Assembly: GCA_964550025.1 (NCBI GenBank)
Contig: CAZJYI010000193.1
Coordinates: 1-19,326 of the forward strand
Source of the DNA: CAZJYI01 sp964550025
GTDB taxonomy: Bacteria > Verrucomicrobiota > Kiritimatiellia > UBA8416 > CAYOBW01
Direction: 5' to 3'
Length of the DNA: 19,326 bases
Part shown: in pieces, positions 1-6,400 of the stretch
Position numbering within the stretch: position 1 is the stretch's first letter
Layout: every line of letters begins with the position of its first letter
The notes under the pieces: model-generated
Databases searched by the model: none
Told to the model about the DNA's origin: nothing
Seen by the model: only the letters and a program-made list of their open reading frames with translations
Program-made: the position numbers and the translations under genes

Positions 1-2
1 CA

Positions 3-470
3 CAGGTACCCACGGAGTGCCCCGTTGATCAGACGCGGTGTCCGCGGGTAACGACCGAATGCCCGGTGAATGTGCAGACGGAGTGCCCGGAGGCGCAGAC
101 GGAATGCCCGGCGGTCGATACCGAGTGTCCCGTGGTGCCGACGCAGTGTCCGCCGCAACTGCAGACTGAGTGTCCGGTTGTGGATACGGAATGCCCGGCC
201 CGGGACACCCATTGCCCGGTCGTGGCGACCGAGTGCCCCGCGCAGATGCCGACGGAGTGTCCGGTCGAGCCTACACGGTGTCCCCAGACAACCACCGAAT
301 GCCCGCCACAGGTGCAAACCGAATGCCCGGCTCAGCATACACGGTGTCCCCGGGTAACAACCGAATGCCCACAGCATGTGCAGACCGAGTGTCCTGAGAC
401 GCAGACGGAATGCCCCGTGGCCGATACCGAGTGCCCGGAGGTTCCCACCCAATGCCCGATCGTCAATTGT
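3..470 (+). repeat. Tandem 21/24-bp repeats encoding TxCP units
   Basis: The consensus is a 21-bp unit (sometimes 24 bp) centred on ACSGARTGYCCS. Copies differ mostly at ACG/ACC/ACA/ACT, GAG/GAA, TGC/TGT and CCG/CCC, all silent in the T-E-C-P reading. All unit lengths are multiples of three, so several frames stay open on both strands. The unit array starts before the window. Confidence 0.85.
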
Positions 471-476
471 CGGTGA
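3..476 (+). CDS. TxCP-repeat cysteine/proline-rich protein (3' part, 5' end outside the window)
   Basis: The frame is open from the window edge to a TGA at 474-476, giving 157 visible residues. They consist of 21 copies of T-[E/Q/R/H]-C-P, each with a 3- or 4-residue spacer, so a cysteine falls every 7 or 8 residues. TECP dominates; TRCP, TQCP and THCP are variants. The 8-residue spacings recur every third or fourth unit, giving a higher-order period of about 22 or 29 residues (for example Q-TECP, TECP, D-TECP, P-TQCP occurs near both ends). The protein ends IVNCR. With 22 cysteines and about as many prolines, and no hydrophobic segment in view, it looks like an extended repetitive protein. 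Disulfide cross-linking in the envelope or repeated metal binding are both possible; I recognise no named family. The strand choice is uncertain because the antisense frame is also open and repetitive. I prefer this strand because the antisense frame continues into sequence that only shadows the next gene. A GTG at 66 is an internal codon, not the start. Confidence 0.72.
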   Translation, partial: QVPTECPVDQTRCPRVTTECPVNVQTECPEAQTECPAVDTECPVVPTQCPPQLQTECPVVDTECPARDTHCPVVATECPAQMPTECPVEPTRCPQTTTECPPQVQTECPAQHTRCPRVTTECPQHVQTECPETQTECPVADTECPEVPTQCPIVNCR

Positions 477-500
477 CGCCGATGAAGGGGTGGGTAAGGG

Positions 501-1172
501 TTATTCAGGCTTTGGCTGCGCCCGGGCTTTGAGCTTCGTGGTGTCCGACGCTCCGGCTGACGTGGGCGGGATCTCTTTCCGCGAGTGGTACTTCTTGCAC
601 GTCCTGCAGTAGTAGTACTCCTTCGCGATGTGCGGTGAGAGTATGGCGCCGCTGTCCACGTGGTTTGTGGCGGCTGTCTCAGCCGGTGCGTGTTTGGGGG
701 GCAACACCTCATCGCGTTTCGCCGCGATGGTCTCTTCCTTCGCCGGACGGACGGCCGTCTCTCCCGGTGGTGTCTGCTTCCGGACATGGTATTTCTTGCA
801 TGTCTTGCAGTAGTAGTACTTGCCGGCCATCTCCGGCGGGAGTCTGGCTCCACTGTCCACGTGATTAGCCGCGGCCGGCTTGGCCTGAGTTTCGGCGGGC
901 GCGTGGATCTTCCCGCACTTTGGGCATGGCTTGCCGGGGGTGGACGCGTGTGCGGCGGGTCGTGGGGTGCCGTGTTGGCCCGGCGGGTGAATTTTGCCGC
1001 AATGCTTGCATGGTTGCGCGGCGGCGGGTGTCGTCCTGGTTTTCTCTCGCTTCACCAGGCCGTCAATCGATTCCTTCACGGCGCGCCCGTAGAGCGGTGA
1101 GCCGCCTTCAACGATATCCTGCGCGGGGAGGATGGCGGGGGTGAGGAGCACGAGGGTGGTGATGAGGAACAC
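501..1172 (-). CDS. Exported protein with four CxxC-x3-H zinc-knuckle-like motifs
   Basis: This is a 223-residue protein if translation starts at the GTG at 1172. The start was chosen because a hydrophobic segment ending in LPAQ (residues 2-18) follows at once and reads as a signal peptide. The frame is open further upstream to 1475, but that part translates the REP-like repeats and overlaps the next gene. The n-region lacks a positive charge and there is no clear Shine-Dalgarno, so the start is tentative. The motifs are C55-x2-C58-GKI-H62, C83-x2-C86-GKI-H90, C122-x2-C125-KKY-H129 and C189-x2-C192-KKY-H196. The last two lie in a duplicated module of about 30 residues (NHVDSGA, then YYYC, then TCKKYH). 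Linkers are rich in Ala, Pro, Thr and Lys. The spacing is CxxC-x3-H, not the CxxCH of c-type heme, so metal binding in the periplasm or at the surface is the likeliest role. It converges with the cysteine-repeat gene at 3-476. Family not recognised. Confidence 0.72.
   Translation of the reverse strand: MFLITTLVLLTPAILPAQDIVEGGSPLYGRAVKESIDGLVKREKTRTTPAAAQPCKHCGKIHPPGQHGTPRPAAHASTPGKPCPKCGKIHAPAETQAKPAAANHVDSGARLPPEMAGKYYYCKTCKKYHVRKQTPPGETAVRPAKEETIAAKRDEVLPPKHAPAETAATNHVDSGAILSPHIAKEYYYCRTCKKYHSRKEIPPTSAGASDTTKLKARAQPKPE
586..877 (-). repeat. Direct duplication of about 90 bp inside the zinc-knuckle gene
   Basis: Segments at about 586-677 and 786-877 are diverged copies; both contain TTGCA-GT-TGCAGTAGTAGTACT-like sequence followed by a shared CTGTCCACGTG. 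They encode the repeated NHVDSGA / YYYC / TCKKYH module. The two other CxxC-GKIH motifs lie further toward the N-terminus and are shorter relatives. Confidence 0.7.
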
Positions 1173-1194
1173 GGGCGCGCGGTTCGTTCGGTGC

Positions 1195-1346
1195 GTAGCG
1201 CGGAAATCCGTTCCGCGCCTGAGAATGGGGAGCAGACGGTGAGAGGGAGTTTGGAACCTTCGAACCGGTTTCTCGGGGGGCGTGTACAGTTCATGCCCAC
1301 GCGCGGAACGGACTTCCGCGCTACGGGTCGCCGGCTGGAAGCCGGC
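1195..1346. repeat. REPIN-like pair of inverted REP palindromes plus an extra hairpin
   Basis: The stem GCGCGGAA / TTCCGCGC with a 5-base loop occurs at 1198-1218 and 1301-1321. The extended 24-bp word at 1195-1218 matches the reverse complement of 1301-1324 with one mismatch, so the two elements face each other across 82 bp. A third hairpin, GCCGGCT-GGA-AGCCGGC, is at 1330-1346. The block lies in the 259-bp gap between two same-strand genes. Such palindromes are typical of dispersed repeats in PVC genomes; no transposase is in the window. The hairpins could also attenuate readthrough into the zinc-knuckle gene. Confidence 0.75.
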
Positions 1347-1431
1347 GGTACGGGGGGGCACGGGTTGGGCTCCCGCGCCACGGGGCACCCCGCAAGGGGG
1401 TGGGGCGGTGAAGACTTCGTGCATTTCGTGG

Positions 1432-3750
1432 TTACTCCTCGAAGAGCTTGTCGAACAGGGCGAACGCTTCGTCATACCGTTTCCGCAGTGCGGGGGAGGG
1501 CGTCACCTTTTCCGTTATGCCCATGGACTTGTCACTGAAACGTTCGGCGGAGAAAACCAGGAGCAGGCGACGCCCGTCGGCCTCGATCACGATATCGCCC
1601 GCGGGCCACGCGGCGCGCGCACGTTCCAGTGCGGCAGCGTCGGTCACGAGACCGGCTGACTGCAGCGCATCGGCGACGGTTTCCCACTTCAGATTCTGCG
1701 AGAACATCAACATGACGCGCGGGCTTTCAGCCATCGCCCGGGTCGCCAGCCCCTCCAGCTGCTCCAGTTGATTCGTGCCGCGCACAATCAGTGCGAGGCT
1801 CGTATCCACCTGCTCGGAAGCCAGAAGATGCTCGTAGAGCTCGGCCCGGTAGGTCGGCATCCCCGTCACGTAGAACCCCGAAAACGCGCCGGTGCGCAGC
1901 ACCCATTGGATCAGGACGTCGTAGCGTTCGTCATACGGCGTATCGCCGCCGGTGAATGCCCGCAGGTTGTACGCGAGGTCCTCGCTGTCCGCTGCAAAGA
2001 AAACCGCTTGCGCCGCACTTCTGGGTTCGGGGAATGCCGAACGCATGTCTTCATGCACACGGCAGATGCCCCGCGCCGCGTAGAACAGGCACAGTGCTGT
2101 GACGGCAACGCCGAGACCGGCGCGGGGCGATCGCACGCGGACGAACAGAAGCACCAGCAGTAGCAAGGCCGCGACCAGGCTCGCCCGTCGCAGGAAGGTA
2201 CCGAACCCGAGGTCCGAGTGGTTGAGCCAGTTGGCGACGTTCAGCAGGTACTCGTACTTGCCGGGATAGAAGACCTCGAAGTTCGAGAAAATCGTGCTGT
2301 CGGCGAACGCCGCCACGCGGCCGCGGCCGAACCGAGCCGCCGCCGCCACGCAGAATCGGCCGGTCTTCATGCTGGGGACATTGTGCGGCGGCGGGTAGAA
2401 GTTGTTTACCGAGTAGATGGCCCGCCGCGCTTTGGCGTTGTCGACGGCGAGTACGGTGCGTGCCGCCGGGGTCTCTGCCACGATCGACGCCGGGCCGCGG
2501 TACTTAAAGAAGGTCATGCCGTGCTCGAAGCAGGATTTCACGCGTGGCATGTCCTCGAGTTGGAAGAAATCCTCATCCAGATCGAAGAGCACGTCGTCAC
2601 GGAACGTGAAGCCGAGGGGGCGGCAGATCTCGTTCAGATGCGAGGTTGAGCCGAAGACGTTCGTGTGGTCCCCGATCAGGAACAGGCCTCCGCCCCTGCG
2701 CACGAAGGCCCGGATCGCCCGGCACTCTTCTTCGGCGAAGCGGCGATCCGGCACGTAGATCACCAGTACGCTTGCGTCCTCAAGAACGGCGGGCGTAATG
2801 CGCGTCTCCAGTACCTGCACGTCGTAGCACAACTCGTACCAGCGCTTGAGGCAGGCGTAGTTGTAGCCCGAGTCGGCTCCGTACCATTCCCGGTCGTAGG
2901 GGCGGGTGCACTGCGACCACTGGCTGTGGTACGTGTTGATGATGACCTTTCCGCTCTTCTTGCGTCCGGCCGGCAACCACAGTGCGACGACAAACAGGGC
3001 CAGAACCATGCTGCCCACCGTGACAGCGCGCCACCACGGCGGCTTCGCCGGCGGAGGCTTCGGCAATGCGCCCGGCGTTACGACGCGTGCGAGCAGCGGC
3101 CATGCAAGGAGCAGAAACGGCAGGTACGTAATGGCCACAAAACCGGGCTTCACGAAGGGCAACCACGGGAGTTCCTCGCTCTCGTACCCAATGAAATCGC
3201 ACAGAGCCAGGAACAGACCGGTTGCCAGCACGAACCGTAGGAACGCAGCCGCGATCATGATCGCGACGACGGCGCCGAAGCCCCGCAACACACTCTTGAG
3301 CGATGTGCAGCCCATCAGAAGCACGACGCCGCCGGACGCGACAACCAGGGCGGGGATCAGCGCGCCCATGTTGTCCAGCGAGGCACTGAAGCGGAGCGGT
3401 CCCGCCATGGTGGACAGAAAGAGATCGCCGCTGAACGCCGCTACCGGAAGACCGACGCTCTGGAACAGAAACGCCGTGACGTGGGCGGCGATCGGGCAAC
3501 CGTCTTTCACATGCATCGAGGTGTACCCGCACAGGTCGCGGACGGCATACCCCGCAACCAGGACGGCCGCGTTCAGCATGAGCACTTCACGCGCCAGTTG
3601 CCATGCGCCCGCCGCGCCGCCCATCCGCTTCCGCCGGATAGCGACCGCATCAACAGCCATGCTTGCGAGCCAGCCGAGGACGGCCATGGCCGGGTGTGCG
3701 GGCCACAGGACCCATGCATACGTCTTGGCGACAATGGAGAGGACCATCAT
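1432..3750 (-). CDS. Polytopic membrane protein: degenerate exosortase-like domain plus amidotransferase-like (DUF4350-like) domain
   Basis: This is a 772-residue protein. The N-terminal 260 residues carry about six to eight membrane segments. Residues about 96-220 follow the exosortase/archaeosortase plan: a G-x-P-V segment, then D-N-M-G (126-129) where the catalytic C-[ST]-G would sit, a hydrophobic helix, a polar turn with R156, a second helix ending in F-L-R172, and a final P-W-L-P helix. The active-site Cys is replaced by Asn while the second-helix Arg is kept. Residues about 268-510 form an extracytoplasmic Rossmann-like domain: a V-L-V-I-Y-V-P strand, R-R-G-G-G-L-F-L-I-GDHT (360-363), and a late F-G-R-G-R-V-A-A-F-A-DST. 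Two more membrane helices (about 522-560) and a soluble 200-residue C-terminus follow. The ATG at 3748-3750 overlaps the upstream TGA (ATGA), indicating translational coupling with its paralogue at 3747-6239. Reaction unknown. The amidotransferase-like fold is fairly secure, the exosortase reading is inference. Confidence 0.75.
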   Translation of the reverse strand: MMVLSIVAKTYAWVLWPAHPAMAVLGWLASMAVDAVAIRRKRMGGAAGAWQLAREVLMLNAAVLVAGYAVRDLCGYTSMHVKDGCPIAAHVTAFLFQSVGLPVAAFSGDLFLSTMAGPLRFSASLDNMGALIPALVVASGGVVLLMGCTSLKSVLRGFGAVVAIMIAAAFLRFVLATGLFLALCDFIGYESEELPWLPFVKPGFVAITYLPFLLLAWPLLARVVTPGALPKPPPAKPPWWRAVTVGSMVLALFVVALWLPAGRKKSGKVIINTYHSQWSQCTRPYDREWYGADSGYNYACLKRWYELCYDVQVLETRITPAVLEDASVLVIYVPDRRFAEEECRAIRAFVRRGGGLFLIGDHTNVFGSTSHLNEICRPLGFTFRDDVLFDLDEDFFQLEDMPRVKSCFEHGMTFFKYRGPASIVAETPAARTVLAVDNAKARRAIYSVNNFYPPPHNVPSMKTGRFCVAAAARFGRGRVAAFADSTIFSNFEVFYPGKYEYLLNVANWLNHSDLGFGTFLRRASLVAALLLLVLLFVRVRSPRAGLGVAVTALCLFYAARGICRVHEDMRSAFPEPRSAAQAVFFAADSEDLAYNLRAFTGGDTPYDERYDVLIQWVLRTGAFSGFYVTGMPTYRAELYEHLLASEQVDTSLALIVRGTNQLEQLEGLATRAMAESPRVMLMFSQNLKWETVADALQSAGLVTDAAALERARAAWPAGDIVIEADGRRLLLVFSAERFSDKSMGITEKVTPSPALRKRYDEAFALFDKLFEE

Positions 3751-6239
3751 GGGGCAGCGCCTCCCATGGTGTGATCCAACAGCAATTGCACAAACCGCGT
3801 GTTGGCGGGGTCGTGATTCTCGATGCCCTCCAGGTTGCGGTTATGCAGGAACTCGGAGTCGCCGATCAGCACGAAGCGCCCCGTGCCGACGGGGACTTCA
3901 ACTATTAGCGGCCAATCGTCGTACGTGCAGAGGATGGACGCTGACGGATTGCGCACCTCAATGGGCCATGCACTCATGAACGACACGTTATGTCCAAATG
4001 CCTGGCGATCGAAGAAGCGCCCCAGGGGCAGACCACGCACCCTGAGCTTGAGCGTCTTCAACAGGGACCGTGAAGCCTCTTCGTGCAGGAAGCCGCACGT
4101 CATCACGACCGTGCCGCCGCGCTCCATGAACGCCATGATGTCGCGCTGCTCGCGGGAAGAGAACGGCCGTTGGGGGGCGTTAAGGACCAGCAGGCCGGCG
4201 GTGTCCAGCACATCGCGACCCCACCTGTTCATGACCGTCGGCAGTTTGCCGTGGCGCATCAGGTTGATCGACAGCCCGTGCAGTCCCGACGTCGTGCTGG
4301 AATGGCGCGACGCGTAGGGTTGGTGCCAGAAGTCGATCAGGGCCACGCGACGGCGCGCGCAGGCCGTGTCGAACGGCAGCAATCCGGTCGACCGGTGTGC
4401 GGCGAAGGACAGCAGAAAGACCGCCGGCAACGTGACGAGGAAGGCGTGTGCCGTGTGCCGGGTGACGATCAGGAGCGTGAAACAGCCGAGGAGGAGTAGA
4501 ACGGCGCAGACCTGGCCCGGCCGAGTCGAGCCGATTGACCACGCCGGCGACTCCCCGAACCACGAAAGCACACTGCGGAGCAGCTCGAACGAGCGCGTGA
4601 GGTTGTTGTTGAAGAAGCTGGTGGTGTCTCCAAACACGAGTACCTTGCCGCGACCGTATGTCTGACCGGCCACGAGCACCAGGTCGCCCAGGCGTTCTTC
4701 GGCCTGGTACTCGAAGTCGCCGAGGTAGCCGCGCTTTTCGTCCGGTTCGTCGGGACCCCAATCGGAGTATCCGAAGCGCCCGATGATGAACGGCTGCGCC
4801 GGCGGTTTGAGGGCCAGTGATGCACCGACGAGAATCGCGGGCCGATTCTCCGCCGCGTCCTCAAGGTTGGCGAAAGGGGTGCCCTGGCGAAAACGGTACG
4901 AGTTGAACCATCCCTGGGGGTGAAACTGGGCTGAATCGTGCAGGAGGGAGATGGACGAAGGCGCCAGGAGATCGTTGATGTGGTTACGGCCGTTCTTGAT
5001 GAAGGTGTGGTCTCCCAGCACCCACAGTCTGCCGCCGTTCTCCACGAATTCCCAGATGCGACCGTGCGTTTCCGGGGTCAGCGGTTCGTCCAGATTGGTG
5101 AACATCAGGATCTGGCCCGGGTTGAGGGGCTCGGGAACGTCCTTTACGACCGAAGCGCGACAACCGAAAAGCCGCGCGTATTCGGGCAGCATCCCGAACA
5201 TGCCGCCGGCGGCTTTGCCGTAGCGGGCGTAGTTGGGCTTCGTGAAGCTCACGACACCACGTTCCACCAACAGTAGCTCCGATGGAACGGGGCGGCGCCA
5301 CGATGTCGGCGGCACGGCCAGCAGCACGAGCAGAAGCATGGGAATCGCGAAGAGCAACTGCCGCGGCACGGTTCTCGCGAAGGCACCGCGCCACCATCCC
5401 GGGCTGAAAGACGGCGCGACATGCTCCGCGTGTCTACGGGCATCGTGGTGCAGGACCAGGTAGGCCAACATGCAGACCGGATAGTGGAGGGCCGGGTACA
5501 CGAGCAGCGCCAGTCCCTTGATACGCGGCCACAGTGCACGGTAGTCGCCCGGCTCCCGGTACTTGAGCTCCCACACGAAGTCCGCGCCGAAATCAACCGT
5601 GCGGATCAGCACGGTTGACAGCAGGGCCGTTGCCAGCAGGGCGACAACGAGGAAACACGCCGTGCGGCCGACGGCCACGCGTGAGCCGTTCCAGGCGAAG
5701 ACGGACAGGCACAGGAACAGGAGAAGCCCCCCGACCCCTTGGTATGTATACCCGAGATTGAAGGCGCTGCCGGTCACGGAGCCCGAGAGTTTCCCAAGGC
5801 CGGCGGCAAGCGCTTCCAGCGCGGGATAGCCGATGGGGGACAGGAACAGCAGTATGTGAAGAAGCCCGTAGAACAGCAATCCGTTTGACAGGTGAGGCGG
5901 TGCGGGCCCCACCAGTCTCCAGATGACCTGGTGCGCGAACAGAAGCAGGCAGATATCCGCCACTGGACCAGGCTGCACGAGGGCCTTGACCACCATGACC
6001 GAGGCGAGAATCGCCCCTCCCGCGAGCGACCGTCTCGAAAGGCGGAAGCAGAGCGGCATTCCAAGAAGGAGGTAGACGCTGAGCAACCGCAGGTAGGGTG
6101 TGGTGTAACCCACGGCGTCGAAGATCACGCCAAGCGGAAGCAAATACAGCAGGGCGTACAGCAGGCTGGGTGAAAACACGCCTGCCACGCCAACTGAACT
6201 TGCTCGATGCAGTAACCACTTGGACCGAGTAAACCCCAT
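3747..6239 (-). CDS. Polytopic membrane protein: degenerate exosortase-like domain plus two amidotransferase-like domains (paralogue of the next gene)
   Basis: This is an 830-residue protein with about eight N-terminal membrane segments (to about 310) and two more at about 575-613. Residues about 147-260 fit an exosortase-like core: Y-Q-G (166-168) in place of catalytic C-S-G, helix, R187 turn, a second helix ending L-I-R213, then a W-P-R helix with H252. The catalytic Cys is absent. Extracytoplasmic domain 1 (about 325-565) has the I-L-M-F-T-N strand, N-G-G-R-L-W-V-L-GDHT (409-412) and V-L-V-F-GDTT (537-540). Domain 2 (about 632-825) repeats the plan with G-L-L-V-L-N, R-G-G-T-V-V-M-T and F-V-L-I-GDSE (793-796). 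This resembles DUF4350/glutamine-amidotransferase-like domains of GldG-type membrane proteins, but no Cys nucleophile elbow is evident. It is the first gene of a two-gene operon and overlaps the second by 4 bp. The ATG at 6239 has no Shine-Dalgarno, and a good promoter lies only 12 bp away, suggesting a nearly leaderless mRNA. Confidence 0.75.
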   Translation of the reverse strand: MGFTRSKWLLHRASSVGVAGVFSPSLLYALLYLLPLGVIFDAVGYTTPYLRLLSVYLLLGMPLCFRLSRRSLAGGAILASVMVVKALVQPGPVADICLLLFAHQVIWRLVGPAPPHLSNGLLFYGLLHILLFLSPIGYPALEALAAGLGKLSGSVTGSAFNLGYTYQGVGGLLLFLCLSVFAWNGSRVAVGRTACFLVVALLATALLSTVLIRTVDFGADFVWELKYREPGDYRALWPRIKGLALLVYPALHYPVCMLAYLVLHHDARRHAEHVAPSFSPGWWRGAFARTVPRQLLFAIPMLLLVLLAVPPTSWRRPVPSELLLVERGVVSFTKPNYARYGKAAGGMFGMLPEYARLFGCRASVVKDVPEPLNPGQILMFTNLDEPLTPETHGRIWEFVENGGRLWVLGDHTFIKNGRNHINDLLAPSSISLLHDSAQFHPQGWFNSYRFRQGTPFANLEDAAENRPAILVGASLALKPPAQPFIIGRFGYSDWGPDEPDEKRGYLGDFEYQAEERLGDLVLVAGQTYGRGKVLVFGDTTSFFNNNLTRSFELLRSVLSWFGESPAWSIGSTRPGQVCAVLLLLGCFTLLIVTRHTAHAFLVTLPAVFLLSFAAHRSTGLLPFDTACARRRVALIDFWHQPYASRHSSTTSGLHGLSINLMRHGKLPTVMNRWGRDVLDTAGLLVLNAPQRPFSSREQRDIMAFMERGGTVVMTCGFLHEEASRSLLKTLKLRVRGLPLGRFFDRQAFGHNVSFMSAWPIEVRNPSASILCTYDDWPLIVEVPVGTGRFVLIGDSEFLHNRNLEGIENHDPANTRFVQLLLDHTMGGAAP

Positions 6240-6250
6240 GACAAGTTGTC

Positions 6251-6280
6251 AGTATGTTCCCACCAGAGACCGGATGACAA
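6251..6280 (-). promoter_or_regulatory. Promoter of the membrane-protein operon
   Basis: On the minus strand, TTGTCA (6275-6280, 5/6 match to the -35 consensus) is followed after 18 bp by CATACT (6251-6256, 4/6 match to the -10). Transcription would start near 6244, about five bases before the ATG at 6239. There is no room for a ribosome binding site, which agrees with none being visible. Confidence 0.5.
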
Positions 6281-6313
6281 GCCGTTTGTCTCTTTTCCGC
6301 GGGGACTCGATGC

Positions 6314-6342
6314 TTGTTCGACGCCAACTCCGTTGCTATTAT
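6314..6342 (+). promoter_or_regulatory. Promoter of the C25 peptidase gene
   Basis: TTGTTC (6314-6319) is followed after 17 bp by TATTAT (6337-6342). The expected start near 6349 gives a leader of about 50 bases. The 161-bp divergent spacer thus holds one promoter for each direction, about 35 bp apart. Confidence 0.5.
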
Positions 6343-6361
6343 TCCAACCGGGTTCGTCTTT

Positions 6362-6378
6362 CACTTTCGGAGAAAGTG
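6362..6378 (+). promoter_or_regulatory. Leader hairpin before the C25 gene
   Basis: CACTTTC-GGA-GAAAGTG is a perfect 7-bp stem with a 3-base loop. It falls between the predicted transcription start and the ATG at 6401, upstream of the purine-rich GGGATAGGGG that may act as ribosome binding site. It may stabilise the message or be an operator; the 17-bp dyad would also suit a DNA-binding dimer. Confidence 0.4.
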
Positions 6379-6400
6379 CATTCGTTTGGGATAGGGGTCC

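Noticed and set aside
29..295. Antisense open frame of G-H-S-V repeats
   Set aside because: It mirrors the TxCP repeat; its continuation on the same strand (332-853) is arginine-rich shadow of the zinc-knuckle gene. Kept as an ambiguity but not as a gene.
3..470. CRISPR array
   Set aside because: The repeats are contiguous, codon-phased 21/24-bp units without spacers, and vary silently.
501..1172. c-type heme sites suggested by the CxxC...H motifs
   Set aside because: The His is three residues further on than in CxxCH in all four motifs.
1173..1475. N-terminal extension of the zinc-knuckle protein up to 1475
   Set aside because: It translates the REP-like repeats, overlaps the end of the upstream gene by 44 bp and would bury the signal peptide.
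2906..3979. Plus-strand 357-residue open frame antisense to the membrane operon
   Set aside because: No recognisable domain or ribosome site; the opposite strand has clear membrane segments and conserved GDHT motifs.
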